Positions 46,805 to 55,779 of a stretch of DNA of 64,000 bases are shown piece after piece (position 1 is the stretch's first letter; each line of letters begins with the position of its first letter). The DNA is taken from contig LLYS01000003.1 in assembly GCA_002049495.1 (NCBI GenBank), positions 155,617-219,616 on the forward strand. The letters are read 5' to 3'. A program made the translations under genes and the position numbers. This stretch comes from Epsilonproteobacteria bacterium tcs-49 (GTDB lineage: Bacteria > Campylobacterota > Campylobacteria > Campylobacterales > Sulfurovaceae). Under the pieces are notes generated by a model. The model searched no databases. It had not been told where the DNA came from and was given only the letters and a program-made list of their open reading frames with translations.

Positions 46805-47806
46805 CTAACAGATCCGGGGCAGCAGCTCCCCTTTGGGCTGCTCCAAAAATCTGCCGCTTCCCCACGCGTTTTGCAAAATCACTTTTCGGGGATGCTTGGT
46901 CGTTGCCTTACCGATAATCGCCGCATCGGGGCATTCGGTAAAGTTTTGCAGCGTTTGCAGGCACTCCTGCGCGTCGGCAGCGTCTACGGCGATGACAAAG
47001 GTGCCCTCGTTGGCAAAATCGGTGGGTTCAAAACCTAAAATTTCGCAAATCCCCTGCACTTCGTCACAAACGGGAATATCCCGTTCTTCCAACTCTATAC
47101 AGATATCGCTTTGCTGCGCCCACTCGTTGAGCACAGCGGCCAGTCCGCCCCTTGTAGCGTCGCGGAACGCTTTGATATCCAAATCTTTTTCCAGCAGGGC
47201 TTCGGTGACGTTTGAGAGGGTTGCGCAGTCGCTTTGCAGGTCGGTTTCGATCTCGATCCCCTCCCTTTGCGCCATGATGCACGCTCCGTGGCGCCCGATA
47301 TCGCGGGAAACGATGATGAGGTCATCCTCCCGGATTTTTGAAGCGGACAGTGCGCTGTCCCCCAATTCGCCGATAACGGCGGTATTGATAAAGATTTCGT
47401 CGCAACCGCCCTTGGGCACCACCTTGGTATCGCCGCACACCACGCTGCAGCCGCTTTTTTCCAACTCTTCTGCCATGGAGGCGACGATGCGTTCGAGCTT
47501 TTCATACGCCAGCCCCTCTTCGATGATGAAGCCGCAGCTCATATACAGCGGTTTCGCTCCCATCATCGCCACGTCGTTGACGCTTCCGGCTACGGCGATC
47601 TTGCCGATGTCGCCGCCGTTGAAAAAGATGGGACTGACGGTGAAGCTGTCGGTACTAAAAGCCAGTTTGCCGCCTGTATGCAGCGTGGCCGCATCCTCGG
47701 CTTGAAGCAGGATATCGTTGTTGAAATATTTGAAAAACAGGGAGCGGATCAGCCCCTCCATCTCTTCTCCGCCGCCGCCGTGGGCGAGCTGAACCTGTCG
47801 TGTCAT
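46805..47806 (-). CDS. hypE: Hydrogenase maturation protein HypE
   Basis: The 333-residue PurM-like enzyme dehydrates the carbamoyl group to thiocyanate on its C-terminal Cys. The family start LAHGGGGEEMEGLI is at the N-terminus and the required end PRIC is intact. The ATG at 47806 overlaps the hypD stop as ATGA, indicating coupling. Confidence 0.96.
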   Translation of the reverse strand: MTRQVQLAHGGGGEEMEGLIRSLFFKYFNNDILLQAEDAATLHTGGKLAFSTDSFTVSPIFFNGGDIGKIAVAGSVNDVAMMGAKPLYMSCGFIIEEGLAYEKLERIVASMAEELEKSGCSVVCGDTKVVPKGGCDEIFINTAVIGELGDSALSASKIREDDLIIVSRDIGRHGACIMAQREGIEIETDLQSDCATLSNVTEALLEKDLDIKAFRDATRGGLAAVLNEWAQQSDICIELEERDIPVCDEVQGICEILGFEPTDFANEGTFVIAVDAADAQECLQTLQNFTECPDAAIIGKATTKHPRKVILQNAWGSGRFLEQPKGELLPRIC

Positions 47807-48945
47807 CGCTGTCCTTCCGTGGTGAGGTTGCCGAATCGAAAATAGGCGTTGCACGCCCCTTCGCTGCTGACCATGCAGCTGCCAAGGGGCGTGCCGGGCG
47901 TACAGGCTTTGCCAAATACTTTGCAGTCAAAGGGTTTTGCCCTGGCTTTGAGGATATCGCCGCAGATGCACTGCTTGTGATCATCGACGGGCGTGTCGCT
48001 CAAATGTTCGGCAAAGCGCACCTCCGCATCGTATCTAGCGTATTCGGGGCGTAGTTTCAGCGCACTTTGGGGGATATCTCCCAGTCCCCGCCAGCGGAAG
48101 TGTTCCCTGGTTTGCATATACTTTTCGATCATCTTTTGGGCTTTGAGATTTCCCTCGTCGCTGACGAAGCGGCTGTATTGGATCGCCGTGTCATCGCTGT
48201 TTTGCAACGCCATATCCGCCAGCATCGAGATGCTTTCCAGAATATCCACCGGTTCAAAGCCGGCTACGACGATCGGTGTGCCGTAACGCTTGGAAAGGGG
48301 TTTGTAAATTTTGGCGCCGGTGATGACGCTGACGTGCGAAGGCGCGATAAAAGCGTTGACTTTCGCGTCCCCGCTGTCCATGATCGCTTCAATTGGCGGC
48401 GGAACGAGGACATGGTTGATGTGCAAAAAGAGGTTTTGAACCCCGCTTTGGGTCAATTGCTCCATCAGCGCCGCACTCATGGGCGTGGTGGTTTCAAAGC
48501 CGATGGCAAAAAAGACGACGTTTTTTTCCGGGTTTTCCTTTGCGATCTTCAGTGCGTCCAGCGGCGTATAAAGGGCCCGCACATCCGCACCCTGGGCACG
48601 GACCTGCGCCAAAGAGTACTTGGAACCGGGAACGCGGATCATATCGCCCAGGGTCACCAGGATCGTATCCTCCATGCGCGCCAGATCGATCGCCTGGTCG
48701 ATGCGCTCTTTGGGCATGACGCAAACCGGACAGCCCGGACCGTGGACAAATTCGATATTTTCGGGCAGAATCTGTCCCAGGCCGTATTTCATGATCGAGT
48801 GGGTATGCCCGCCGCATACCTCCATGACGTAGAGCTTTTTATCAAGCTTTTGCGCCTTTTGCTCAATTTGGCTTTTGAGCGAGCGGATTACCCTGGGGTC
48901 TCTGAAACCCTCAAAGAGGTCTTTGAGCTGCAGGTCCATCTTCAC
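47803..48945 (-). CDS. hypD: Hydrogenase maturation protein HypD
   Basis: The 380-residue FeS protein assembles the Fe(CN)2CO unit with HypC. Conserved Cys motifs are MEVCGGHTHSIMKYG, GPGCPVCVMP and FGKACTPGTPLGSCMVSSEGAC near the C-terminus. It overlaps hypC by 4 bp and hypE by 4 bp. Confidence 0.97.
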   Translation of the reverse strand: MKMDLQLKDLFEGFRDPRVIRSLKSQIEQKAQKLDKKLYVMEVCGGHTHSIMKYGLGQILPENIEFVHGPGCPVCVMPKERIDQAIDLARMEDTILVTLGDMIRVPGSKYSLAQVRAQGADVRALYTPLDALKIAKENPEKNVVFFAIGFETTTPMSAALMEQLTQSGVQNLFLHINHVLVPPPIEAIMDSGDAKVNAFIAPSHVSVITGAKIYKPLSKRYGTPIVVAGFEPVDILESISMLADMALQNSDDTAIQYSRFVSDEGNLKAQKMIEKYMQTREHFRWRGLGDIPQSALKLRPEYARYDAEVRFAEHLSDTPVDDHKQCICGDILKARAKPFDCKVFGKACTPGTPLGSCMVSSEGACNAYFRFGNLTTEGQR

Positions 48946-49196
48946 TCCCTTTGCTCCTGCACCTCAAGCTCCTCCATCTTCTCGATCAGTTCGCGGTACA
49001 CCTTCAGGCTTTCCATCGCATCCTCTTCATCGATCTTGCTCATGGCGTAACCCACGTGGATAAGGACATATTCTCCTACCTTGACCGGTTCGCTGATCAG
49101 GTCCAGGCTGACTCTTCGCTGTACTCCCATGGTATCGACGACGGCGTTGTTATGCTCGTCGATCTCGGTAACTTTTGAAGGGATTGATAAACACAT
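48942..49196 (-). CDS. hypC: Hydrogenase assembly chaperone HypC
   Basis: The 84-residue chaperone begins MCLSIPSKV, where the Cys after the initiator Met is essential. It binds HypD and the large-subunit precursor. The length and the central VSLDLI...VGEYVLIHVGYAM segment are typical. It is 9 bp from hypB. Confidence 0.97.
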   Translation of the reverse strand: MCLSIPSKVTEIDEHNNAVVDTMGVQRRVSLDLISEPVKVGEYVLIHVGYAMSKIDEEDAMESLKVYRELIEKMEELEVQEQRE

Positions 49197-49205
49197 GGGA
49201 ATCCT

Positions 49206-49949
49206 TTATTGAAATGCTTTTTTATACTCGATCCACTTGACAAAGTTGTCAATGCTTGTCTCATCCTTTGACGAGATCTCCAAAATATCCACGCCGGGTT
49301 TGAGCTTTTTGGCCGAGCGTTTGACAAACTCCACGTCAAAATCAAAGTGGGGAAGCAGGTCGGTTTTGGTGATCAGTACCAGATCCGCCGAGCGGAACAT
49401 GACGGGGTATTTTTCGATCTTGTCCGCACCTTCGGGGACGGAGATGAGTACGACGTTGAGGTGCGTACCCACGTCGTAGCTGGCGGGGCAGACCAGGTTG
49501 CCTACGTTTTCGACGAAGCAGACGTCGCTGTTTTCCATATTGACGTGGTGCAGCCCCTTGTGGACCATAAACGCATCCAGGTGGCATGCCGAACCGGTCT
49601 GGATCTGGTACGCTTCCACGCCGTGGGCTTTGAGTCTGTCGGCGTCGTTGTTGGTCTCCAAATCCCCTTCGATAACGTTGAAGTTGAGCTTCTTTGCTTT
49701 GGCCAGGGATTCGAGCAGGGTGGTCTTGCCGCTTCCCGGACTGCTCATCAGGTTGATTGAGAGTACGCCGTGTTTGTTGAAATGCTCTCTGTTGTGGGCG
49801 GCTTCATGGTTGTTTTTATCTAAAATTTTCGTAATGACATCGACCGTTTTGGCATCGTTGAGTTGCGGGTTGTCATGGATCGTCGTATGATCATGCCCGT
49901 GTCCGTGGGAATGTTCTTCGGTAATGCTGCATCCGCAGTCTTGACACAT
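49206..49949 (-). CDS. hypB: Hydrogenase nickel incorporation GTPase HypB
   Basis: The 247-residue GTPase powers nickel insertion. The N-terminal nickel site is MCQDCGCSI, followed by a short His-rich stretch (HSHGHGHDHTTIH). The P-loop is SSPGSGKTTLLE, and the nickel/zinc G-domain Cys-His is CHLDAF near ENVGNLVCPASYD. It heads the hypBCDE(A) operon on the minus strand. Confidence 0.97.
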   Translation of the reverse strand: MCQDCGCSITEEHSHGHGHDHTTIHDNPQLNDAKTVDVITKILDKNNHEAAHNREHFNKHGVLSINLMSSPGSGKTTLLESLAKAKKLNFNVIEGDLETNNDADRLKAHGVEAYQIQTGSACHLDAFMVHKGLHHVNMENSDVCFVENVGNLVCPASYDVGTHLNVVLISVPEGADKIEKYPVMFRSADLVLITKTDLLPHFDFDVEFVKRSAKKLKPGVDILEISSKDETSIDNFVKWIEYKKAFQ

Positions 49950-50012
49950 AGGCTACTCCTTTGTTTCACTTTAGTATTACTGATTGTATCATTTTTTTAT
50001 TAACAAAATATA

Positions 50013-50281
50013 AGACTTCTTGCAAAACCATAGGTTAGACATAGAGGGCAAAGAAAAGGTAAGATTTAAAAAATATAACTTGAAGGACTAGCCGTAGCTA
50101 ATTCAAAAGTTATACTTTTATAAAGATTGCCTTTTCCTTGCCCTCCCGTAGGGCATTGAGCATTTGCCCCTCTGCGTCGTTACTCTTTTTTGATGCAGCT
50201 ATGGCTGCACCTGCAAAAGAAAGCCTTGCAGATGAACAAATGCTCAAAGCTATGTTCAATCTATGGTTTCGCAAAAAGTCT
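50013..50281. mobile_element. MITE-like element or IS remnant with 32-bp terminal inverted repeats
   Basis: The ends AGACTTCTTGCAAAACCATAG (left, from 50013) and AGACTTTTTGCGAAACCATAG (reverse complement of the right end, to 50281) match over 32 bp at 27 positions. Each flank carries TA next to the repeat, which would fit a TA target (IS630/Tc1-like), but this is not proven. The interior has a shorter nested inverted repeat (GAGCATTTG/CAAATGCTC). It has no transposase gene, so it would depend on one elsewhere. It fills most of the 350-bp gap between hypB and the RDD gene, which otherwise holds nothing. Confidence 0.65.
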
Positions 50282-50299
50282 ATAGACAGAAACCGGGGA

Positions 50300-50767
50300 T
50301 TACTCTTCGATTTCAATTTCGTCGCAATTGAGTAAAATATCGTGTAGGGCACGCTTGTCTTTGCGCATCAGCGGCAGTAAAATGCCTATAAGCGAGGTGG
50401 CGGAGAAAAGAAAAAAGATATAGCGCAGCAGGGCTTTGAAAAAGGAGAGGGGTTTGCCGTGTTTATCCACTACTTTGATGCTGTAGGCTTTCTTCCCGGG
50501 GGTTTGACCCGTTTTGGACAGAAAGATCGAATAGATAACTCCATAGATCGAAACAGCGGCAAGGGGAGCGATCTGGGAAGCTTGAAAATCATCCTTGCCG
50601 TCCATGATAAGATAGGTAATGATATATAAAATGGGGGTATAGATCATAAACAGATCGGTGATGAAAGCTTTGATCTTTTGGGGGTAGGGGGCATAGGGCG
50701 GCAGTTTCGGGGGCTTGGTGTGCTCCGCGGGTGCCGCTTTACCCTGTTTGACGTCTCTCCAGCGCAT
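50300..50767 (-). CDS. RDD-family membrane protein
   Basis: A 155-residue membrane protein with three hydrophobic helices and the RDD pattern (FITDLFMIYTPILYIITYL, ISLL...GQTPGKKAYSIKVVDKHG, LLRYIFFLFSATSLIGILLP, DKRALHDILLN). RDD proteins are poorly understood, with possible transport or ion-related roles. It follows flgE on the same strand after 38 bp, so it may be transcribed with the flagellar genes. Confidence 0.83.
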   Translation of the reverse strand: MRWRDVKQGKAAPAEHTKPPKLPPYAPYPQKIKAFITDLFMIYTPILYIITYLIMDGKDDFQASQIAPLAAVSIYGVIYSIFLSKTGQTPGKKAYSIKVVDKHGKPLSFFKALLRYIFFLFSATSLIGILLPLMRKDKRALHDILLNCDEIEIEE

Positions 50768-50805
50768 AGCAACCTCGTTTTTAGCTGCTATTTTAGCATG
50801 TTCGC

Positions 50806-52044
50806 CTAGCGTTTTAAATTAATTGCCGTCTGGATCATTTGATCGCTGGTCGTGATCCCCCTGGCACTGGCGTCGAAAGCTTTTTGGTAAACGATGAGAT
50901 TGGTCAAGCTATCGGAGAGGTTGACGTTGCTGCCTTCGAGCTTGTGCGAAAGGATCGAAGCACCCATCGTATCTTTTCCGTTTTCATCCACAAACAGTTT
51001 TGCTTCTCCGCTGTTTTCGCTCTCTCTAAAGAGGTTCTGGCCCACCTTTTCCAATCCCTGATCGTTTCTGAAATGGTAGATGGGGATCTTGCCTATGGCG
51101 ACGCTTTCACTGTTGTCAAAGGAAGCAACGATGTTGCCGTTGCCGTCAACCCGGTAGTTGTCCAGTTCCCCTATGGGTTTGCCGTTGGCGATGGTGCTGG
51201 TATCTACATCCCCGGTTGTGGAGATGATCCCGTCAAAGCCTCCGCCCAGGTCAAAGCTTAAGTTGGTGCCGAAGTTATCCATCGTAATCGTCGTATCTTG
51301 CGTCATGGCGCCGCTGGAATCAAAGGTAAGCGTTCCCGTTCGTGCAGCCGCACTGCTGCCGTCGATAGTGGCGCTGTAATCCCAGCTCGAACCTACCGCG
51401 GGTTGCGTGGCGGAGGGCGTAAATTCGATCACCAGATCGGTTTTTTCCCCGGCGGGGGTGACGATCCCGATACTTTGCTTCTGGTAGGTGGATCCAAATT
51501 CCAGGTTTTTACGGATATTTACTTCGGTGGTAGGTTCTCCCGGAAAGGTAAGCTGCGTCGGAATATCGATGGGGCCCATCTGTGTGGAGGTGGGGTCGAG
51601 TGTGATGTTGGGATTAACCACTTCGTTGGTGATGTTATTGGCGTTGATCCCCATCAGGTAATGCCCCGAGCCGTTGACAAGCTGTCCCTCGCCGTTGACG
51701 TAAAAAGCGCCGTCACGGCTATAGAAAGGCTCGGCATTGGATGCACTGGCCACGTTAAACCATCCATCGCCGGCAATAGCGAGATCAAAGTTGTTGTCGG
51801 TATTGAGCAAAACTCCCTGTTGCATATCCAGCGCGGAAGCCGCTGCGGTAGCCCCGTGTCCCACCTGGTCGTTGGTCGGACCCATAAAGCCGTCGTCGAT
51901 ACTTTTGTGAAAAAAATCCTTGAACTCGGCGTAGCTGGCTTTGTAACCGTTGGTATTGACGTTGGAGACATTGTTTGCAGTCAGGTCCATCCCGTACTGC
52001 TGTGCCTTGACTCCGGAGACACTGTTGTAAAAGGAGCTTAACAT
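50806..52044 (-). CDS. flgE: Flagellar hook protein FlgE
   Basis: The 412-residue hook protein. The N-terminus MLSSFYNSVSGVKAQQYGMDLTANNVSNVNTNGYKA and C-terminus SNVNLSDSLTNLIVYQKAFDASARGI are the conserved rod-like coiled regions, and GDGWFNV and the middle beta domains are present. It is short compared with the 700-residue hook proteins of some relatives, so another hook-like paralogue may exist. FlgD, encoded 2 bp upstream, caps its assembly. Confidence 0.92.
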   Translation of the reverse strand: MLSSFYNSVSGVKAQQYGMDLTANNVSNVNTNGYKASYAEFKDFFHKSIDDGFMGPTNDQVGHGATAAASALDMQQGVLLNTDNNFDLAIAGDGWFNVASASNAEPFYSRDGAFYVNGEGQLVNGSGHYLMGINANNITNEVVNPNITLDPTSTQMGPIDIPTQLTFPGEPTTEVNIRKNLEFGSTYQKQSIGIVTPAGEKTDLVIEFTPSATQPAVGSSWDYSATIDGSSAAARTGTLTFDSSGAMTQDTTITMDNFGTNLSFDLGGGFDGIISTTGDVDTSTIANGKPIGELDNYRVDGNGNIVASFDNSESVAIGKIPIYHFRNDQGLEKVGQNLFRESENSGEAKLFVDENGKDTMGASILSHKLEGSNVNLSDSLTNLIVYQKAFDASARGITTSDQMIQTAINLKR

Positions 52045-52046
52045 GA

Positions 52047-52694
52047 TTAGTATACCTCTTTGATATTACTCATCTCTACGTAGCTTGAGCCAAGGCGTAG
52101 ATAGGTTTTCCCCTCGTCGAACTTGACCGAGGAGATGGGGTAGGTCCCCACACGGGTGTATTTGGTCTCTCCGGCGCTGTTGCTGTATTGCGATTCGACG
52201 TAGTAGCTTCCCGATCCGACGCGATTGCCGCTGTCATCGGTCCCGTCCCAGGAAAAAGAGAGGGTACCGCCGTCCTGCTCGGAAAGGCCCACGGTTTTGA
52301 TCGTATTGTCGTCAACATCTTTGATATAGATGTTGCCGCTGCTGATATCGTCCGGGAAGTAGATTTCGAAATTACTGGTACCGCCTTCCCCCAGTGCAAT
52401 TTCGCCGCTTCCAAGATCAGCCATCTTGCCGATAGCGGAGATGGTACTGAAATCGTTATTGTTTTTCATGGAGGAGGTGAGTTCCTCCAGGGCGTCTTGG
52501 GTGTTTTGCGCCGATTCCAGCGTCGCCAGCTGGGATGTCTGCTGCAAAATCTTGTCCGAATCCATAGGATCGGTGGGATCCTGGTACTGCAGTTCGGTCA
52601 GCAGCAGTTTCATAAAGTCGTCTTTTCCCAAAACGCTCATATCCTCCGACGCGACTCCTGCGTTGGATGTCGATAGCGTATCTGAAATGTTCAT
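52047..52694 (-). CDS. flgD: Flagellar hook capping protein FlgD
   Basis: The 215-residue scaffold for hook assembly. The conserved N-terminus LGKDDFMKLLLTELQYQDPTDPMDSDKI...QTSQLATLESAQNTQ is present. FSWDGTDDSGNRVGSGSYYVE is the typical FlgD Ig-like segment. It lies between fliK and flgE. Confidence 0.94.
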   Translation of the reverse strand: MNISDTLSTSNAGVASEDMSVLGKDDFMKLLLTELQYQDPTDPMDSDKILQQTSQLATLESAQNTQDALEELTSSMKNNNDFSTISAIGKMADLGSGEIALGEGGTSNFEIYFPDDISSGNIYIKDVDDNTIKTVGLSEQDGGTLSFSWDGTDDSGNRVGSGSYYVESQYSNSAGETKYTRVGTYPISSVKFDEGKTYLRLGSSYVEMSNIKEVY

Positions 52695-52713
52695 AATAAG
52701 CTCCTTCTTCTAT

Positions 52714-54153
52714 TTATACGTACTTTGGCAGGGATATCTCCATGGAATCGACGGAAGCTGCCAACTCCTCATCCATCTCTTCATATTCAAAAACCTGTCT
52801 GTTTTGCTGCTGTTGCGATCCCTGCTGCTGGCCGCCGTTTTGCTCCTTGTTTGAACTGAAGTTCATGGATACGTTGTCAAAACCCAGGTTGATCAGGTTT
52901 TGGCGCAGGTCCACACTGTTTTGCGCCAAAACCTGCAAAGCCGGAGCGGTGGCGGAACTGACCTGGATACTGAGCGTATCGCCGCGGCTTTTGATCACGA
53001 CGTCCACTTCACCCAGATTTTTGGGGTTCATCGAGAGGGTAAAGCGGGAGATGGGCGGTTTGTAGTTTTCCACCTGCTGTTTTAGCGAGTTGGCAAAGTG
53101 CTTTACCGCGGATTTAGCGTCGCTGATGCGCTGCTGGGTTTCCTGTGTTTGCACCTTGACTTCGCTGCGTTCGGGGGTTTTCAACTCTTCGCCTCCCCGT
53201 TTTTCCGTACCGTTTTGCCCAAGCTCCTCCGCGTTTTTAGCCCGGTTGAGCTTCGCGTGCAGCTGCTCCCTGTCGGAGGCGGAGATGTTTTGTTTCTTTT
53301 CCAGCAGCTCCTTTTCACTCTCTTTTGCGATCGCCTCTTTAGCTAGGGTTTCCGGGGTATCGAGCACGGCTCCCTTGCCGCCGTCTTTTTTACCCGCGTC
53401 GGCTACCTGTGCCTGCAAGGCGGAGTTGTTTTTCACCTCCTTGGATTGCTTCTTGCCGCTGAGGATTTCGGAAAGCAGGTCTTTACCTTTTGTTTTCTCC
53501 TCTTCTTGGACTTTTTTCTCCTTCGGCGCTAAAGCGGCGCTTAGGGAGTGCTCCTTCTGCTTTGCGCTCTCCCGCTCTCCCGTTTGGGTCTGGACGAACT
53601 TCTCCTTGACCGTTTTTTTCACGATATCATCCAAAATAGAGGTTTTGGCAGCAGCAGATTTTTGCTCCTTCTCCCCTTTGGGCTCCTTGTCAAGCGCACC
53701 TTCGGGGGAGATCTTTTCAAAGGAGTAGTTTTTGATCTTGAGCCCCTTCTCGTTGGCTTTGGCGATGAGTGCTTTTAAACTTTTGGCATCTTTGAGATCT
53801 TTCATATCGATCTTTTCCTGCAGTGCCGATTCGAGGATACTTTTTGCCTGGGCCAGCTTGGCTTGCAGGGGTTCATTTTTCAGCGCCGTCTCGCTTTTGG
53901 GCGAAGCTTCGAGGATGGAATCGAGCAGGGAGTTGAGTGTTTTATCCTGGGTATTGAGAGCGGTCTCCGATTTTGCGGTACTTTCAAGTTCGGCACCCTT
54001 GGAGCCCTCTTGCGTTTTTGCGGAAGTGATGATTTTGGTAAAAAGATCTTTGAAGCTGCCGCCCTCTCCCCCTTTGGAACTTTCGCCCTCGGGAGATGTG
54101 GTCAAGCCCTGCTTTACGGGACCGGCATCTTTTGATAAAAGTGTTTCTAACAT
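52714..54153 (-). CDS. fliK: Flagellar hook-length control protein FliK
   Basis: The 479-residue secreted ruler. The long N-terminal part is low-complexity, rich in Lys, Glu, Ser and Ala, and presumably extended. The conserved C-terminal domain is RFTLSMNPKNLGEVDVVIKSRGDTLSIQV...LRQNLINLGFDNV (about residues 370-440), followed by a Gln-rich patch. It heads a fliK-flgD-flgE operon, the usual hook order. Confidence 0.88.
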   Translation of the reverse strand: MLETLLSKDAGPVKQGLTTSPEGESSKGGEGGSFKDLFTKIITSAKTQEGSKGAELESTAKSETALNTQDKTLNSLLDSILEASPKSETALKNEPLQAKLAQAKSILESALQEKIDMKDLKDAKSLKALIAKANEKGLKIKNYSFEKISPEGALDKEPKGEKEQKSAAAKTSILDDIVKKTVKEKFVQTQTGERESAKQKEHSLSAALAPKEKKVQEEEKTKGKDLLSEILSGKKQSKEVKNNSALQAQVADAGKKDGGKGAVLDTPETLAKEAIAKESEKELLEKKQNISASDREQLHAKLNRAKNAEELGQNGTEKRGGEELKTPERSEVKVQTQETQQRISDAKSAVKHFANSLKQQVENYKPPISRFTLSMNPKNLGEVDVVIKSRGDTLSIQVSSATAPALQVLAQNSVDLRQNLINLGFDNVSMNFSSNKEQNGGQQQGSQQQQNRQVFEYEEMDEELAASVDSMEISLPKYV

Positions 54154-54227
54154 CGCTTCGCCTTTATGTGGACTGTGATATCCTCCATAAAAGCAAAAAG
54201 CGTGCCTAAATGGGCAAAAGGCTGTTT

Positions 54228-54326
54228 TTAATCCTCTTTATTCCAGTTTGCCACGATAAAGCCGCCTACGCCTACGATAAAAACCACCAGCAAAAAGCCA
54301 AGCAGTACCAGATCCATCGATGTCAT
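54228..54326 (-). CDS. Single-helix membrane peptide of 32 residues
   Basis: The ATG at 54326 overlaps the rlmN stop as ATGA. The peptide begins MTSMDLVLLGFLLVVFIVGV, continues GGFIVANWNKED, and stops at 54228-54230. A GAGGA ribosome site is eight bases upstream. One hydrophobic helix spans most of the length, with a short polar C-terminus. It resembles the small single-pass subunits of larger complexes in size only; no family is claimed. The overlap and ribosome site make it likely real. Confidence 0.65.
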   Translation of the reverse strand: MTSMDLVLLGFLLVVFIVGVGGFIVANWNKED

Positions 54327-55390
54327 TGTGATTCCTCATCTTTCTGTTCGCGCAGCTGTCCGCACGCCGCGCTGATATCCAAGCCCTTGGATTCCCTGAC
54401 GGTACAGGTGATCCCTTTGGAGAGTAAAAACTCCTGGAAGTTTACCATATCTTTCTCTTCGGGGCGTTGAAAGCCGCTTTCGTCATAGGCGTTGAAATAG
54501 ATGAGATTGACCTTGGCTTTGATCCCGTGCAGCAGTTTGACCAGCTTTTTCGCCGCTTTTAAATCGTCATTGACCCCCTTGATCACCAGATACTCAAACA
54601 TCACCCGCTTTCGGGCGTTGATAGGAAAAGCTTTGACCGCTTCCATCACCGCTTCGATATTGTAGGCTTTGTTGATGGGCATCAGTTTGGTACGCAGTTC
54701 GTCATCGACCGCGTGCAGGCTGATGGCGAGATTGACGCCCAGATCTTTGCTGCCCAGTTTATAGATCTGCTTACCCAGACCGCTGGTTGAGACCGTTTGC
54801 CGCCCCGCGGCGATAGCGGGTCCGTCGGGATCTTTGAAGATTTCGATCGCTTTGATGAGGTTTTCCAGATTGTCCAGCGGTTCCCCCATGCCCATATAAA
54901 CGATGTTGAGTTTGCGGTTGGCTTCGAGACCGTTGTCTTTTTTGATCGCAATCACCTGCGCGACGATTTCGCCGGGGGTGAGGTCGCGCACGAAGCCGCC
55001 CTTGGCCGTCAGGCAAAACGCGCAGCCCACTTTGCACCCCACCTGCGTGGAGACGCAGACGGTATAGCGGGGTAGATGCTTGATAGAACCGTCTTCGTGG
55101 TACTCGGTACCACGCATCTTCAGCAGTACCGCTTCCATGCTATGCCCGTCGCGGAGCTTGAAAAGATATTTGATAGAACCGTCTTTGCTTTGCTGTTTGG
55201 CCGCGATCTGCAGCGGGTTGATGATAAACTCCTCAGCCAACTGCTGCTGCATCTTTTTGGGCAGATTTTGCATCTGTTCAAAACTCTCCGCGTATCTGTT
55301 GTACAGCCAGCCAAAGAGTTGCTTGACCCGGAATTTGGGCTGGATCTGTGCTTCCAGCTCGCTTTTGGTAAAATCCATAATCGATTGCAT
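54323..55390 (-). CDS. rlmN: Dual-specificity rRNA/tRNA adenine-C2 methyltransferase RlmN
   Basis: The 355-residue radical SAM enzyme methylates A2503 of 23S rRNA and some tRNAs. The FeS motif is CKVGCAFCLTAKGG (CxxxCxxC), MGMGEPLDNL is conserved, and the C-terminal catalytic Cys is in YVTVRESKGLDISAACGQL-like sequence (CTVRESKG...AACGQLR). An internal in-frame Met (55378) is an alternative start. Its stop overlaps the small membrane ORF. Confidence 0.95.
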   Translation of the reverse strand: MQSIMDFTKSELEAQIQPKFRVKQLFGWLYNRYAESFEQMQNLPKKMQQQLAEEFIINPLQIAAKQQSKDGSIKYLFKLRDGHSMEAVLLKMRGTEYHEDGSIKHLPRYTVCVSTQVGCKVGCAFCLTAKGGFVRDLTPGEIVAQVIAIKKDNGLEANRKLNIVYMGMGEPLDNLENLIKAIEIFKDPDGPAIAAGRQTVSTSGLGKQIYKLGSKDLGVNLAISLHAVDDELRTKLMPINKAYNIEAVMEAVKAFPINARKRVMFEYLVIKGVNDDLKAAKKLVKLLHGIKAKVNLIYFNAYDESGFQRPEEKDMVNFQEFLLSKGITCTVRESKGLDISAACGQLREQKDEESQ

Positions 55391-55473
55391 ATAAAAACCT
55401 ATACTTTTTTTGAAATGATAACGTAAAAACGCAGCAATGGTATAATAATGAAAAAATTCGATAAAGGCACCAA

Positions 55474-55779
55474 ATGGAGCAGTATCTGCAAACTCTCGCC
55501 GCCCTCAATGACCCGTTTCGCTTGAGGATTTTAGCGTTTTTGCGCCGCTATGGACGCTCCTGCGTATGCGAAATGCAGCACGCCCTGGAGGTCAAACAGG
55601 CCAGACTCTCCACGGCGCTTAAAGTTTTGGTACGGGCGGAACTGCTCAAAGTGCAGCGTGAGGGCAGATGGGCGTACTATGCCATCGATGCCCCCGAAAC
55701 GTATCAAAAACAGCTTTTGGATCAGATCGATGCGCTGGAGATAGCACTCCCGCCCAAGACGCAGGCGTGCGACCTGTAG
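55474..55779 (+). CDS. ArsR-family transcriptional regulator
   Basis: The 101-residue winged helix protein has a Cys-pair site in helix 3 (GRSCVCEMQHAL) like the ArsR metal site ELCVCDL, and the HTH ALEVKQARLSTALKVLVRAELL. It probably responds to arsenite, antimonite or another soft metal or thiol. No arsenic gene is next to it; it is convergent with the nucleosidase-like gene. A TATAAT at 55441-55446 sits 28 bases before the start. Confidence 0.88.
   Translation: MEQYLQTLAALNDPFRLRILAFLRRYGRSCVCEMQHALEVKQARLSTALKVLVRAELLKVQREGRWAYYAIDAPETYQKQLLDQIDALEIALPPKTQACDL

Noticed and set aside
48067..49050. Long plus-strand frame opposite hypD and hypC
   Set aside because: It is antisense to well-recognised HypD and HypC with intact motifs and matches no family.
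50110..50352. Small open frames across the gap between hypB and the RDD gene
   Set aside because: They read through the terminal repeats of the MITE-like element in two directions and have no ribosome site or family resemblance.
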